64,000 nucleotides of DNA from Staphylococcus massiliensis CCUG 55927 (GTDB taxonomy: Bacteria > Bacillota > Bacilli > Staphylococcales > Staphylococcaceae): positions 215,519-279,518 of the forward strand of contig NZ_JH815593.1 of NCBI RefSeq assembly GCF_000298075.1. Direction: 5' to 3'. Made by a program: the position numbers and the translations under genes. Under the pieces are notes generated by a model that worked only from the letters and a program-made list of their open reading frames with translations, was not told the origin of the DNA and ran no database searches. Each line of letters starts with the position of its first letter. The first letter of the stretch is position 1. Positions 48,157 to 60,343 of this stretch are shown piece by piece.

Positions 48157-48184
48157 GTATCACACGTATCTAGGAGGTGAGTTG

Positions 48185-48646
48185 ATGGAACGTATTAATT
48201 GGACGGACTATTTTATGGCTCAAAGTTATCTTTTATCACTACGATCAACTTGTATAAGATTATCTGTAGGTGCCACGATTGTGAAAGATAACCGTATTAT
48301 CGCCGGCGGATATAATGGCTCGGTTGCTGGTGAAGTACATTGTATTGATGAAGGTTGTTTAATTGAAGATGGACACTGTATAAGAACGATACATGCTGAA
48401 ATGAATGCTTTATTACAATGTGCGAAACAGGGTGTTTCAGCACATAATGCAACGATATATGTGACGCATTTTCCTTGTCTAAATTGTACGAAGTCTATAA
48501 TTCAAGCAGGTATTACGACAGTCTATTACGCTGAAAATTATCATAACCATGATTATGCAATTCAATTACTAGAACAATCTGGCATTACATATCAAAAGGT
48601 ACCTTTCAATCCGAAACATATTGCCCAGTATTTCTTGGAGCGCTAA
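48185..48646 (+). CDS. comEB: ComEB, dCMP deaminase-family protein
   Basis: A 153-residue zinc-dependent deaminase-fold protein with HAEMNALLQCAK near residues 71-82 and the zinc ligands in HFPCLNCTKSI near 95-105, plus the extra ligands typical of dCMP deaminases (CIRLSVGAT near 23). It converts dCMP to dUMP in related enzymes. AGGAGGTGA at 48172-48180 favours the ATG at 48185 over a TTG at 48182. It lies between comEA and comEC as in Bacillus. Confidence 0.93.
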   Translation: MERINWTDYFMAQSYLLSLRSTCIRLSVGATIVKDNRIIAGGYNGSVAGEVHCIDEGCLIEDGHCIRTIHAEMNALLQCAKQGVSAHNATIYVTHFPCLNCTKSIIQAGITTVYYAENYHNHDYAIQLLEQSGITYQKVPFNPKHIAQYFLER

Positions 48647-50857
48647 TTGTTTCATATCGCTTTAAGTTTTTTAATTGGAGCTTTGTTTCATTATAATATT
48701 TATCTTTCAATCACTTTATGCTTGCTAAACGGCTTTATCTTATTACGAAAGTCGCTTTTTAAATTATTCGGTGGTTTGTCTTTAATCGCAATGTTAGGCG
48801 GATTCTACTGGTATACGCCTGAAAGCCATGATGATAGTCAAACCACCCAAATGTTAGCTACGAAATCAACTTACACATTACAATTTCTCGATGAATTTGA
48901 ACTTAAAGAACCTAACTTGTTAACTGACATCACGTACCAAGACGAACCATACAAATTTTTGATACCAAGAAAAGCTTTAGATAAACAAGCTATATATATT
49001 ACTTATCATACGTGCCAAGTAGAAGGCTCCTTTAAGCAAAATACCTCGCAACAATACAAGTCTAAAGGCATTTTTATCGCACAAAACATACACTTTGAAA
49101 CATGTAAGCCCCTACCTAAAAATGTGATATCGCACATTAACGTATTCCGCTCACATATTATACAACGTATTCAAGCGCACCCGCATTTTGGGTCAGATAA
49201 AATTGTTTCCTTAATGTCAGGTAGCACTAAAACAATAGATTCAAGTGAACTCGACTTGATACGTCAACTAGGTATCTATCATTTGTTTGCGGTAAGTGGC
49301 ACACATGTAGGCTTATTTTGTCTATGCGTACGATACATCATGCTGCGTTTGAATATACCTATTATTTATATCAATATAGCGCTCGTCGTCTTACTACCCA
49401 GTTATGCTATCTTCACAGGCATGCAACCTAGTGCGATTCGAGCGGTATCGATGTGTTTAATTTTATTGTTTTTACCTAAGGTATGCCGGCCTTATTTATT
49501 AGAGATACTGAGTGTATTATTTATATGTATATGCTTAATAAATAAAGAAATATTATTTCATTTAGGGTTTCAATTTTCTTATCTTATAACATGCTTTCTA
49601 ATATTATCTAAAACATTTGTAAGTCAATTAAGCAGGTTCCAACAGCTTATAAGTATCACTGCGATAGCACAGTTTGGTGCCATGATAATTAGTATATATG
49701 CTTTTAACGAGGTCCAATGGATTGGGCTCATTTCAAACATTGTATTCGTTCCACTATATTCAATCATCATTTTACCATTCGTATTTCTGTACTTCTTAAT
49801 CGTACTCACTTTCGGACAAGCACCATTCCTCATAACTTTTATCGCAAGTTGGTTGTTTCGACTACAAGATATATTATTACGACTCTTTGAACCACTTACG
49901 CGCTTTAAATGGCACGTCCAAGACTTAACGCCATTATATTTATGTATAACGTTTATCCTAGTTTTAACGATTTTCGTTTGTTTCACTCATAAAAAGCCCA
50001 AAGCCGCAATAGTATGTTTGCTCACGTTAATACTATGTCTAAAGTTTATATTTATATTTCATGGTACTAAATTAACGTTTATCGATGTTGGACAGGGTGA
50101 TTCAACGTTGTTTGAAACTAAAAAGCATCATTATATTATGATTGATACAGGAGGGTTAGAGCACGAGCACTCAAGTCGGAAATCTTCTAAAAGTATTACA
50201 GAACGCAACACGTATCCTTTATTGAAAAGACACTGTATTACTCACTTAGACCATTTGATTATTACACACCCTCATAAAGATCATTACGGCGAAATCGAAA
50301 ACTTGCTTCAAAAAGTGCCTATCAAGCATGTCATTATTAATAAAGGTAGCTTTGAACCATCTTTATTACAAGCTTTTGAAACACTTTCAAAAACATATCG
50401 TTTTCAATTAACAGATGTTAAATCAATGAATCAGCTACAAGTTGACGAGGTAGAATTTAATTTTTTAGATGGCTACATTGATACAAGCGATGATCCGAAT
50501 GAACACTCAATCGTTGTTTTAGCTAACATCAATCAGTATCGTCTTCTCTTTATGGGAGATGCTACCGCGCGCAATGAAGAAAAGCTCTTAAATCAATATG
50601 ATTTTCCGCATATCGATATATTTAAGGTAGGACATCACGGAAGTAAAACAAGCTCTAGTCCTAAGTTTATTGAAACGATTCATCCAACCTTTAGTGTCAT
50701 ATCTAGCGGTAAAAACAATGTGTACCGGCTTCCTAATAAAGAGGTCGTGTCACGGTTGCTTCAACACCAAACGATATTATACGATACGCAAAAGCATGAA
50801 CATGTTGTTTTTGAGTTAGGGGATCAGCTCCAAATTTATCAAGAAAGTGTCCGTTAA
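48647..50857 (+). CDS. comEC: Competence DNA-uptake channel ComEC
   Basis: ComEC forms the inner-membrane channel for single-stranded transforming DNA. The 736-residue protein has two N-terminal helices, an outward OB-like domain (about 75-160), the Competence multi-helix domain with LFAVSGTHVGLF near 210-221, and a C-terminal metallo-beta-lactamase domain with VGQGDSTLFET near 478, HPHKDHYGE near 540-548, FMGDAT near 630 and KVGHHGSK near 655, a putative nuclease. The start is TTG at 48647 with GGAG about 7 bases before. It looks intact, with no frameshift. Confidence 0.93.
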   Translation: MFHIALSFLIGALFHYNIYLSITLCLLNGFILLRKSLFKLFGGLSLIAMLGGFYWYTPESHDDSQTTQMLATKSTYTLQFLDEFELKEPNLLTDITYQDEPYKFLIPRKALDKQAIYITYHTCQVEGSFKQNTSQQYKSKGIFIAQNIHFETCKPLPKNVISHINVFRSHIIQRIQAHPHFGSDKIVSLMSGSTKTIDSSELDLIRQLGIYHLFAVSGTHVGLFCLCVRYIMLRLNIPIIYINIALVVLLPSYAIFTGMQPSAIRAVSMCLILLFLPKVCRPYLLEILSVLFICICLINKEILFHLGFQFSYLITCFLILSKTFVSQLSRFQQLISITAIAQFGAMIISIYAFNEVQWIGLISNIVFVPLYSIIILPFVFLYFLIVLTFGQAPFLITFIASWLFRLQDILLRLFEPLTRFKWHVQDLTPLYLCITFILVLTIFVCFTHKKPKAAIVCLLTLILCLKFIFIFHGTKLTFIDVGQGDSTLFETKKHHYIMIDTGGLEHEHSSRKSSKSITERNTYPLLKRHCITHLDHLIITHPHKDHYGEIENLLQKVPIKHVIINKGSFEPSLLQAFETLSKTYRFQLTDVKSMNQLQVDEVEFNFLDGYIDTSDDPNEHSIVVLANINQYRLLFMGDATARNEEKLLNQYDFPHIDIFKVGHHGSKTSSSPKFIETIHPTFSVISSGKNNVYRLPNKEVVSRLLQHQTILYDTQKHEHVVFELGDQLQIYQESVR

Positions 50858-50918
50858 TAGTCTAAATAAACCGTAGATGATATAATGAAGCAATGATAAT
50901 TAGAAAGGGCGCTTGAAG

Positions 50919-51893
50919 ATGTCGAATAATCTGATTGCAGTTTATGGCGAAGTACCAGAACTCATTCGTAAATTCTCTAATGAAAAAGTAGAAGCTTATC
51001 TCGATGAACCTAAAGATGACTTTAACTTTGTTAAGTTTGATTTGTATCATACTGAAATCACACAATGTATTGAAGAAGCGTTAACTTTACCTTTTTTATC
51101 AGATAAGAAAGTCGTACTCATTCAAAATGCGTTTGTTTTTACAGGTGAAAAAGCGCCTAAGGATGTTAACCATAATCTTCAACAACTTATGGAATTTATT
51201 GAAAAATACGATGATCATACATTAGTCATATTTGAAATATATAATCAAAAGTTAGATGAACGTAAGAAGCTTGTTAAAACACTTAAGAAACATGCTACAT
51301 TAAAAAAGATTGACCAAATGACCGAAGAGGAAATGAAAGCATGGATTAAACGCTATTTAAACGATCACTATAAAGATATCAAACAGGATGCACTTGATTT
51401 ACTTATCGAACTTACAGGCATTCATTACAACATTATTAAACAAGAACTTGAGAAACTCATGCTCTTCTTAGGCGATAATCCTACGATTACAAAGCGTGAT
51501 GTTTCACAAATTGTAAGTCGTAGTTTGGAACAAAATGTGTTTTTACTTACTGAATATATTCAAAAAGGGAAGAAAGAAAAAGCAAATCATTTAGCTAAAG
51601 ATTTAGTATATATGAAAGAGGAACCAATCAAGTTATTGGCGCTCATTACAAGTAACTATCGCTTATTCTATCAATGTAAGATATTGAGTCAGAAAGGGTA
51701 TAGTGGTCAACAAATTGCCAAAACAGTAAGTGTTCACCCATATCGCGTTAAACTTGCTTTAGGTCAAGCACGTAAGTATGATCTAGAAACATTACTCAAA
51801 ATTATGGATTCCTGTGTTGAGACAGATTACAAATTAAAGTCATCTTACATGGATAAAGTGCTTATACTCGAATTATTTATACTAAGTCTCTAA
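50919..51893 (+). CDS. holA: DNA polymerase III delta subunit
   Basis: HolA is the wrench subunit of the clamp loader that opens the beta clamp. The 324-residue protein shows the Bacillales delta pattern: VYGEVPELI near residue 8, a diverged AAA+ domain, and the C-terminal LEQNVFLLTEYIQKG near 203-217 and LLALITSNYRLFYQ near 243-256. AGAAAGGG at 50902-50909 is 9 bases from the ATG at 50919 and too close to a TTG at 50913. rpsT lies convergently downstream. Confidence 0.93.
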   Translation: MSNNLIAVYGEVPELIRKFSNEKVEAYLDEPKDDFNFVKFDLYHTEITQCIEEALTLPFLSDKKVVLIQNAFVFTGEKAPKDVNHNLQQLMEFIEKYDDHTLVIFEIYNQKLDERKKLVKTLKKHATLKKIDQMTEEEMKAWIKRYLNDHYKDIKQDALDLLIELTGIHYNIIKQELEKLMLFLGDNPTITKRDVSQIVSRSLEQNVFLLTEYIQKGKKEKANHLAKDLVYMKEEPIKLLALITSNYRLFYQCKILSQKGYSGQQIAKTVSVHPYRVKLALGQARKYDLETLLKIMDSCVETDYKLKSSYMDKVLILELFILSL

Positions 51894-51908
51894 AAGAAGG
51901 CATAAAGA

Positions 51909-51971
51909 AAGGGTTAAAGTTCATATAGAAATGAGCTTTAACCCTAATTTCATACTGAGACGTATCTCAGT
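51909..51971. terminator. Bidirectional terminators between holA and rpsT
   Basis: The first hairpin pairs AGGGTTAAAG..TCAT with ATGA..CTTTAACCCT (51909-51945), with T-rich sequence on the minus-strand side. The second is ACTGAGA-CGTA-TCTCAGT (51954-51971) followed by TGTTTT on the plus strand. Between them they can end both convergent genes. Confidence 0.8.
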
Positions 51972-51983
51972 TGTTTTATAACA

Positions 51984-52235
51984 TTATTTTGCAGCTGTCA
52001 TTAATTTAGATTTCATGCGGTCAGCTTTATTTGAGTGAATTAAGTTGCTTTGAGCTGCTTTGTCGATTTTTTTAATCGCAACATTTACTAACTCAGCTTT
52101 GTTATCAGCATTGTTTTCAATAGCTGATTTAGCACGTTTAACTGCTGTACGCATATTGTTCTTTTGAGAAATGTTTCTTTCTTCAGCAACTTCAGTTCTT
52201 CTTACACGTTTGATTGCAGATTTAATGTTTGGCAT
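51984..52235 (-). CDS. rpsT: 30S ribosomal protein bS20
   Basis: An 83-residue basic protein that binds 16S rRNA early in 30S assembly. It starts MPNIKSAIKRVRR and has the family helices rich in K, R and A (MRTAVKRAKSAIE, IHSNKADRMKSKL). AGGAGGTGA on the minus strand sets the ATG at 52235, not the GTG three codons earlier. TTGCTA-N17-TAAAAT on the minus strand (52324 to 52296) is a good promoter. A palindrome ATCAAAT-AA-ATTTGAT (52267-52282) lies in its leader and may serve autoregulation, which is inference. Confidence 0.96.
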   Translation of the reverse strand: MPNIKSAIKRVRRTEVAEERNISQKNNMRTAVKRAKSAIENNADNKAELVNVAIKKIDKAAQSNLIHSNKADRMKSKLMTAAK

Positions 52236-52374
52236 TTCGGTCACCTCCTAAAAGTGAACTAGAATGATCAAATAAATTTGATTACAACAAAAAATATTTT
52301 ACCAAAATCACGTTCTTTTAGCAATCATTAATTATTAAAGTTCTTTTACTTAAGGCAAAGCGAACGATCAAGAT

Positions 52375-52403
52375 TTGCAATTATGTTGTAAAAACGTTAT
52401 TAT
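52375..52403 (+). promoter_or_regulatory. Promoter of lepA
   Basis: TTGCAA at 52375-52380, a 17-bp spacer and TATTAT at 52398-52403, divergent from the rpsT promoter. Confidence 0.75.
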
Positions 52404-52460
52404 ATCAAAGATGCAATAGAAAGCTACAGGTAATTCTTTTTAGAAAGTGAGTCGGATGTA

Positions 52461-54284
52461 ATGGATAAACAAGAGCGTATTAATAGAAGAGAGAAGATCA
52501 GAAATTTTTCTATCATCGCGCATATTGATCATGGTAAATCTACCATCGCTGATAGAATTTTAGAGAATACGAAATCTGTTGAGTCACGAGATATGCAAGC
52601 GCAACTATTAGATTCAATGGACTTAGAACGTGAACGCGGAATCACAATCAAACTTAACGCAGTTCGTTTAAAATATGAAGCTAACGATGGAGAAACATAC
52701 ATATTCCATTTAATCGATACACCTGGGCACGTCGACTTCGCATATGAAGTATCACGTTCTTTAGCAGCTTGTGAAGGTGCGATTCTTGTTGTAGATGCTG
52801 CTCAAGGTATCGAAGCACAAACGTTAGCTAACGTATATTTAGCTTTAGATAATGATTTAGAACTATTACCTGTAATCAATAAAATCGACTTACCTGCCGC
52901 TGAACCTGAACGTGTAGCAGAAGAAGTCGAAAATGTAATTGGTTTAGACAAGGACGATGTTGTGTTTGCGAGTGCTAAATCTAACATTGGTATCGAAGAA
53001 ATTCTTGAGAAAATCGTAGATATGGTACCTCCTCCAGAAGGTGATCCTGAAGCACCCCTTAAAGCACTTATCTTTGACTCTGAATATGACCCATACCGCG
53101 GTGTAATTTCATCTATTCGAGTAATTGATGGTGTCGTTAAACCTGGAGATAAAATCAGAATGATGGCTACAGGTAAAGAATTTGAGGTAACTGAAGTAGG
53201 GATTAATACGCCAAAACCATTATCAATTGAAGAGTTAACAGTCGGCGATGTAGGTTACATTATCGCAAATATTAAGAATGTTGATGACTCTCGTGTTGGT
53301 GATACGATTACCCATGCTGAACGTCCTGCAGACAACCCATTAAAAGGGTATAAGAAATTAAACCCAATGGTATTCTGTGGTCTATTCCCAATTGATAATG
53401 CGAAATATAATGACTTACGTGAAGCCTTAGAGAAACTTCAACTTAACGATGCTTCGCTAGAGTTCGAACCTGAGTCTTCTCAAGCTTTAGGCTTCGGTTA
53501 CCGTACTGGTTTCTTAGGTATGTTACACATGGAAATTATTCAAGAACGTATTGAGCGTGAGTTTGGTATCGAACTCATCGCTACTGCACCATCTGTTATA
53601 TATACCGTTCACATGAAGAATGGTGAAGAAATCTTTGTTGATAACCCAGCACAAATGCCTGAGCGTGACCAAATTGAAGCGATTTACGAACCATTCGTAA
53701 AAGCTACAATGATGGTTCCAAATGATTATGTTGGACCTGTTATGGAACTGTGCCAACGTAAGCGTGGTCAATTTGTAAACATGGATTATTTAGATGATAT
53801 TCGAGTGAACATCGTTTATGAACTTCCATTATCTGAAGTCGTTTTCGATTTCTTTGACCAACTTAAATCTAATACAAAAGGTTATGCATCATTTGATTAT
53901 GAATTCATCGAGAATAAAGAAAGTACGCTTGTTAAGATGGATATTCTTTTAAATGGTAGTAAAGTTGATGCGCTAAGCTTCATCGTACACAGAGACTTTG
54001 CTTATGAACGTGGTAAAGCACTTGTTGAAAAGCTTAAAACGCTCATTCCGCGCCAGCAGTTCGAAGTACCTGTTCAAGCAGCGGTAGGTCACAAAATTGT
54101 AGCCCGCACTAATATTAAATCAATGGGTAAAAACGTTCTATCTAAATGTTACGGCGGTGACATTAGTCGTAAACGTAAACTACTTGAAAAGCAAAAAGCT
54201 GGTAAAGCTAAGATGAAAGCAGTAGGTAATGTTGAGATTCCTCAAGACGCTTTCTTAGCAGTATTAAAAATGGATGATGAATAA
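52461..54284 (+). CDS. lepA: Elongation factor 4 (LepA)
   Basis: EF4 is a ribosome-bound GTPase that can back-translocate tRNAs and affects initiation and assembly. The 607-residue protein has G1 AHIDHGKST near residues 19-27, G2 ERGITIK near 58-64, G3 DTPGHVDF near 81-88, G4 NKIDLP near 135-140, then domains II and III and the LepA-specific C-terminal domain ending [19 protein letters not shown] in part and [25 protein letters not shown] is a modest ribosome-binding site. A terminator follows. Confidence 0.97.
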   Translation: MDKQERINRREKIRNFSIIAHIDHGKSTIADRILENTKSVESRDMQAQLLDSMDLERERGITIKLNAVRLKYEANDGETYIFHLIDTPGHVDFAYEVSRSLAACEGAILVVDAAQGIEAQTLANVYLALDNDLELLPVINKIDLPAAEPERVAEEVENVIGLDKDDVVFASAKSNIGIEEILEKIVDMVPPPEGDPEAPLKALIFDSEYDPYRGVISSIRVIDGVVKPGDKIRMMATGKEFEVTEVGINTPKPLSIEELTVGDVGYIIANIKNVDDSRVGDTITHAERPADNPLKGYKKLNPMVFCGLFPIDNAKYNDLREALEKLQLNDASLEFEPESSQALGFGYRTGFLGMLHMEIIQERIEREFGIELIATAPSVIYTVHMKNGEEIFVDNPAQMPERDQIEAIYEPFVKATMMVPNDYVGPVMELCQRKRGQFVNMDYLDDIRVNIVYELPLSEVVFDFFDQLKSNTKGYASFDYEFIENKESTLVKMDILLNGSKVDALSFIVHRDFAYERGKALVEKLKTLIPRQQFEVPVQAAVGHKIVARTNIKSMGKNVLSKCYGGDISRKRKLLEKQKAGKAKMKAVGNVEIPQDAFLAVLKMDDE

Positions 54285-54293
54285 TAAGATGAC

Positions 54294-54328
54294 AAACGGG
54301 TTAGGGTCTCCCTACCCGTTTTAATTTA
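54294..54328 (+). terminator. Terminator of lepA
   Basis: AAACGGGT-T-AGGG and CCCT-ACCCGTTT form a stem around TCT (54294-54322), followed by TAATTT. Confidence 0.8.
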
Positions 54329-54348
54329 TGAAAGTTGAGATGATAGTT

Positions 54349-55470
54349 ATGGCTAAAAGTGTTTATATACATATCCCGTTTTGTGTCCGCATATGCACAT
54401 ATTGTGATTTCAACAAATACTATATTCAAAACCAACCCGTAGATACCTATCTAGAGTGCTTAAAAGCAGAAATGGCAACGATCCCTAAACAAACGATTCA
54501 AACACTTTTTGTCGGGGGTGGAACGCCGACAGCACTTTCGATGCATCAACTTGAATATCTTTTAAAAGCCATTCAAAATCAATTTAAAATTACTAAAGAG
54601 TTTTCTTTTGAAGCAAACCCCGATGAATTAACGAGAGAAAAAGTACAGCTCCTTAAAGACTATGGTGTTAACCGTATATCAATGGGGGTGCAAACGTTTG
54701 AACCTCGCTTATTAGAAATATTAGGACGCACACATCGTACTGAGGATATATATCGCTCAGTTGACGATGCAAGAGCGGTGGGTATCCCGTCTATAAGTCT
54801 TGACTTAATGTACCACTTGCCAACTCAAACCATGAATGAGTTTGGAGATAGTCTTAACCGTAGTATTGAAATGGATATTGATCATATTTCGAGTTATGGG
54901 CTTATACTCGAACCTAAAACGCAGTTCTATAATATGTATCGTCAAGGCAAATTGAAACTACCTAATCAAGATATTGGTGCTGAAATGTATGAATATCTGA
55001 TGCATCGACTTGTCGAAACGCCTTTTCAACAATATGAATTATCCAACTTTGCGAAAAAAGGACATGATTCAATCCATAACCAAGTTTATTGGAAGAACGA
55101 TTATTACTATGGGTTTGGTGCTGGAGCTAGTGGTTATGTAGATGGCGAACGTTACACTAACGTGAATCCTGTTAATCATTACATCAAACATATTAAGCAT
55201 AACGAACGACCATTGTTGCACGCGTCTCGCCCAACGCTTAAAGAACAAATGGAAGAAGAGATGTTTCTAGGACTCAGAATGAATCAAGGCGTTAATAAAG
55301 ATCGCTTTTACAAGAGGTACCATCAAACACCAAACGACGTCTTTGGTCAAACGATACCTAAATACGTTGAGAAAGGTTTGCTTATTGAAGATGGTCAAAA
55401 TATCGCTTTGACGAATCGAGGTAGAGTAATCGGTAATGAAGTCTTTGAAGCCTTTCTGATAGGGGATTAA
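54349..55470 (+). CDS. hemW: Radical SAM heme chaperone HemW
   Basis: HemW binds heme and a 4Fe-4S cluster and is thought to deliver heme to respiratory enzymes; it is often misnamed coproporphyrinogen oxidase. The 373-residue protein has the cluster motif CVRICTYCDF (C12, C16, C19). It has CDF where true HemN has a fourth cysteine. GGGTPTAL near residues 60-67 and GVQTF near 114-118 follow. Starts at 54328 or 54340 are also in frame; I prefer 54349 by family length, but no candidate has a strong ribosome-binding site. Confidence 0.92.
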   Translation: MAKSVYIHIPFCVRICTYCDFNKYYIQNQPVDTYLECLKAEMATIPKQTIQTLFVGGGTPTALSMHQLEYLLKAIQNQFKITKEFSFEANPDELTREKVQLLKDYGVNRISMGVQTFEPRLLEILGRTHRTEDIYRSVDDARAVGIPSISLDLMYHLPTQTMNEFGDSLNRSIEMDIDHISSYGLILEPKTQFYNMYRQGKLKLPNQDIGAEMYEYLMHRLVETPFQQYELSNFAKKGHDSIHNQVYWKNDYYYGFGAGASGYVDGERYTNVNPVNHYIKHIKHNERPLLHASRPTLKEQMEEEMFLGLRMNQGVNKDRFYKRYHQTPNDVFGQTIPKYVEKGLLIEDGQNIALTNRGRVIGNEVFEAFLIGD

Positions 55471-55498
55471 ATAAAAAATTAAATTCAAAAGCGTTCAC

Positions 55499-55528
55499 GT
55501 TGACTTACTTTGACCTTTTTGTTAAATT
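55499..55528 (+). promoter_or_regulatory. Heat-shock promoter with CtsR operator
   Basis: Read on the minus strand, GGTCAAA-GTA-AGTCAAC is a CtsR-type direct repeat (heptads with 3-bp spacing) at 55499-55515. It overlaps TTGACT at 55500-55505, which with TAAATT at 55523-55528 (17 bp) forms the promoter. CtsR bound here would block polymerase. S. aureus is known to place the dnaK operon under both CtsR and HrcA. Confidence 0.8.
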
Positions 55529-55532
55529 ATAA

Positions 55533-55559
55533 TTAGCACTTGAAAGTGATGAGTGCTAA
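55533..55559 (+). promoter_or_regulatory. CIRCE operator (HrcA site)
   Basis: TTAGCACTT-N9-GAGTGCTAA matches the CIRCE consensus with one arm difference, 12 bases before the hrcA start. HrcA, stabilised by GroEL, should repress from here. Confidence 0.96.
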
Positions 55560-55571
55560 TGAGGTGATAAC

Positions 55572-56540
55572 ATGATTACAAAACGGCAATTTCGCATACT
55601 TAATGCGGTTGTTGAAGATTATGTTGATTTAGGACAACCTATCGGCTCAAAAAGTTTAATTGAAAGACATGGTGTGAATGTAAGTCCAGCGACAATTCGT
55701 AACGATATGAAACGCTTAGAAGAAATGTCTCTCATAGAGAAGACGCACACGTCGTCAGGGCGTGTACCTTCAAATTTAGGTTTTCGCTTTTACGTTAACC
55801 ACATTTTAGATCAACATTCATTCCAAAATAATGAAAGATTAAATCATATAAGTGACATGTTAGTGAATAATCATTATGATATGACCTCGACTTTGAACGA
55901 GTTTGCTAATGAAATATCATCAATGTCAGAGTATACAACGCTTGTGGTTGGTCCTAATCATTCAGAGCACCAAATTAACACTGTGCATCTAATTAAAGCT
56001 ACAGAACACCATCTTGTAATGGTAGTTGTCTTTAATACTGGTCACGTCGATCATCTTCATTTATCAACGCCGGATTCTTACAGTACTGATGATTTGATAA
56101 TGTTATCAAATTACATCACGAACGAAATCCAAACTCGTAATGAAGTTGGAATGCGAGATGATTTTGATGCAACGTCTTATCAAAAGTTGATACAACAGAT
56201 TAATACATTAATTAAAACTGAGATTAGTAATAATGCTTACGGTGTCTTTATGGGTGGTAAGGTGAAACTGATTGATGCTTTAAATGAATCTAATGTTTCA
56301 TCGATACAACCTATCTTGCAGTACATCGAATCTAATCAAATTATGTCGTTAATTGATCACATGAATGATGCACGTATTAATGTAAAAATCGGTAAAGAAA
56401 TCGATGAAGGGCTAGATGAAATATCAATCATCATAAGTGATTACCATATTGATGATGAATCTAAAGGCCATATTGCGGTTATCGGTCCTACCGCAATGAG
56501 ATATCATGATGTTATCCAATTATTAGGACGTATTTGGTAA
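55572..56540 (+). CDS. hrcA: Heat-inducible transcription repressor HrcA
   Basis: HrcA binds CIRCE and represses the dnaK and groE operons, sensing free GroEL. The 322-residue protein has the winged helix MITKRQFRILNAVVEDY at the start and VSPATIRNDMKRLEEMSLI near residues 38-56, HTSSGRVPSNLGFRFYV near 60-76, then the GAF-like and dimerisation domain ending VIGPTAMRYHDVIQLLG. GAGGTGATAAC precedes the ATG. It is autoregulated through the CIRCE just upstream and is first in the hrcA-grpE-dnaK-dnaJ operon. Confidence 0.97.
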   Translation: MITKRQFRILNAVVEDYVDLGQPIGSKSLIERHGVNVSPATIRNDMKRLEEMSLIEKTHTSSGRVPSNLGFRFYVNHILDQHSFQNNERLNHISDMLVNNHYDMTSTLNEFANEISSMSEYTTLVVGPNHSEHQINTVHLIKATEHHLVMVVVFNTGHVDHLHLSTPDSYSTDDLIMLSNYITNEIQTRNEVGMRDDFDATSYQKLIQQINTLIKTEISNNAYGVFMGGKVKLIDALNESNVSSIQPILQYIESNQIMSLIDHMNDARINVKIGKEIDEGLDEISIIISDYHIDDESKGHIAVIGPTAMRYHDVIQLLGRIW

Positions 56541-56564
56541 ATATATTATTATGGAGGGCTAGTA

Positions 56565-57188
56565 ATGGCAGAACATGATGAAGATTTAAAACAACAAAAT
56601 GAAGCTGCTAACGAAGAAGCTGAAAACAAAACTCAAGCTTCTAATGAGAATGAAGAAGTTCAGTCTCAAGATTCAGAAGATAATCAAAATGAAAACAATG
56701 AAGAACAATCTGAATCTAATGAGCAAGTAGATGAAAAAGATCAAGAAATTGAACAACTTAAAAAAGAAGTAGACGAAAAAGAAGATCAATTCTTACGTTT
56801 ACGTGCAGAATTTGAAAACTACAAGAGACGTATTCAGAAAGAGAATGAAACACTTAAAAAGTATCAGTCTCAACAAGTATTAACAGACATTTTACCTACA
56901 TTAGACAATCTTGAACGTGCACTTCAAATTGAAGGTTCTGATGAATCATTCCAATCACTTAAAAAAGGCGTTCAAATGGTTTATGATAGTTTAGGTAAAG
57001 CCTTAGAAGAAAATGGTATGGAAGTTATTGAAACTACTGGTCATGAATTTGACCCTAATGTCCACCAAGCAGTTATGCAAGATGACAATTCAGAATATGA
57101 TTCTGGTATTGTTACAGCTGAGCTCCAAAAAGGATACAAGCTTAAAGAGCGTGTCTTAAGAGCTGCAATGGTTAAAGTAAATCAATAA
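56565..57188 (+). CDS. grpE: Nucleotide exchange factor GrpE
   Basis: GrpE releases ADP from DnaK. The 207-residue protein has a long acidic, Asn/Glu/Gln-rich N-terminus (about residues 1-62), a coiled coil (about 55-115, with [12 protein letters not shown]), and the C-terminal beta domain with the signature ending [13 protein letters not shown] and [22 protein letters not shown] precedes the ATG. The 67-base gap to dnaK shows no terminator. Confidence 0.96.
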   Translation: MAEHDEDLKQQNEAANEEAENKTQASNENEEVQSQDSEDNQNENNEEQSESNEQVDEKDQEIEQLKKEVDEKEDQFLRLRAEFENYKRRIQKENETLKKYQSQQVLTDILPTLDNLERALQIEGSDESFQSLKKGVQMVYDSLGKALEENGMEVIETTGHEFDPNVHQAVMQDDNSEYDSGIVTAELQKGYKLKERVLRAAMVKVNQ

Positions 57189-57240
57189 TTTTGACGAATA
57201 GAAACCATTATGTAAAAATAAAATTGTTTTGACTAAATAG

Positions 57241-59091
<1,851 letters not shown>

Positions 59092-59108
59092 GTTCTAGCT
59101 TCAATCAT

Positions 59109-59149
59109 TAAAAGTCAAAGTCAATGCTATTGGCTTTGACTTTTTTCTT
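59109..59149 (+). terminator. Intra-operon terminator between dnaK and dnaJ
   Basis: AAGTCAAAG..CAA pairs with TTG.CTTTGACTT (about 59111-59143), followed by a T run. It probably lowers dnaJ transcription relative to dnaK. Confidence 0.8.
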
Positions 59150-59204
59150 GAATAAAATATAAACGTAATCATTTCACGATTTTAAACATAAAGGAGAGAT
59201 AACT

Positions 59205-60341
59205 GTGGCAAAACGAGACTACTATGAAGTCCTTGGTGTAAGTAAAAGTGCTTCTAAGGATGAAATAAAAAAAGCTTACCGCAAATTATCTAAAAAATAT
59301 CATCCAGATATTAACCACGAAGAAGGTGCGGATGAGAAGTTCAAAGAAATTTCTGAAGCTTATGAAGTCCTAAGTGATGAAAATAAACGTGCTAACTACG
59401 ACCAATTTGGCCATGCAGGTGCTCAAGGCGGCTATGGCAGCCAAGGATTTGGTGGTCAAGACTTTGGTGGATTCTCTGGCGGTGGCTTCGAAGATATCTT
59501 TAGTTCATTCTTTGGTGGAGGCGCACGTCAACGTGATCCAAACGCGCCACGTAAAGGTGACGACCTTCAATACACTATGACTGTTACATTCGAAGAAGCA
59601 GTCTTTGGTGGCGAAAAAGAGATATCTATACGTAAAGATGTTAAGTGTGATACTTGTGATGGTGAAGGTGCTAAACCTGGTACTAAAAAGAAAACTTGTA
59701 ACTACTGTCACGGTGCAGGAAGTGTATCAGTTGAACAAAATACGATCCTTGGTCGCGTAAGAACTGAAAAAGTATGTCCATCATGTAATGGTTCAGGTCA
59801 AGAATTTGAAGAACCATGCCCAAATTGTCATGGTAAAGGTACTGAAACGAAAAATGTTAAATTACAAGTAACAATCCCTGAAGGTGTTGACAACGAACAA
59901 CAAATTAGACTTCAAGGTCAAGGTTCACCAGGTGAAAATGGTGGTCCAGAAGGTGATTTATTCATCGTATTTAGAGTCAAACCTTCTCAAACATTCGAAC
60001 GTGATGGCGACCACATTCTGTATCACTTAGACATCAGTTTCCCACAAGCTGCTTTAGGTGATGAAGTCAAAATACCTACGCTAAATGGTAATGTTATGCT
60101 TACAATCCCTGCAGGTACGCAAACAGGTAAGCAATTTAGATTAAAAGAAAAAGGTATTAAGAACGTACATGGATATGGCTACGGTGACTTATTCGTAGAC
60201 GTTAATGTTAGAACGCCAGACAAATTAACTGAAAGACAACGTGAACTTATGAAAGAATTTGCTGAAATTAGTGGGGAGTCAATTAATGACCAACCATCAA
60301 GTTTCACAGATAAAGCGAGACGTTTCTTTAAAGGAGAATAA
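59205..60341 (+). CDS. dnaJ: Chaperone DnaJ (Hsp40)
   Basis: The J-protein partner of DnaK, 378 residues. J domain with [10 protein letters not shown] near residues 29-38, a Gly/Phe-rich stretch (about 72-108), four zinc-finger repeats [27 protein letters not shown] and CPNCHGKGT (about 146-212), and the C-terminal substrate domains with [12 protein letters not shown]. The start is GTG at 59205 with AAGGAGAG upstream. prmA begins 2 bases after its stop. Confidence 0.97.
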   Translation: MAKRDYYEVLGVSKSASKDEIKKAYRKLSKKYHPDINHEEGADEKFKEISEAYEVLSDENKRANYDQFGHAGAQGGYGSQGFGGQDFGGFSGGGFEDIFSSFFGGGARQRDPNAPRKGDDLQYTMTVTFEEAVFGGEKEISIRKDVKCDTCDGEGAKPGTKKKTCNYCHGAGSVSVEQNTILGRVRTEKVCPSCNGSGQEFEEPCPNCHGKGTETKNVKLQVTIPEGVDNEQQIRLQGQGSPGENGGPEGDLFIVFRVKPSQTFERDGDHILYHLDISFPQAALGDEVKIPTLNGNVMLTIPAGTQTGKQFRLKEKGIKNVHGYGYGDLFVDVNVRTPDKLTERQRELMKEFAEISGESINDQPSSFTDKARRFFKGE

Positions 60342-60343
60342 TC

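Noticed and set aside
49624-49986. A 120-codon minus-strand frame within comEC
   Set aside because: An antisense shadow of an intact, well-recognised gene with no ribosome-binding site.
48647-50857. Possible frameshift in comEC, as often seen in staphylococci
   Set aside because: The frame is continuous over 736 codons with all expected domains and metal-site motifs in order.
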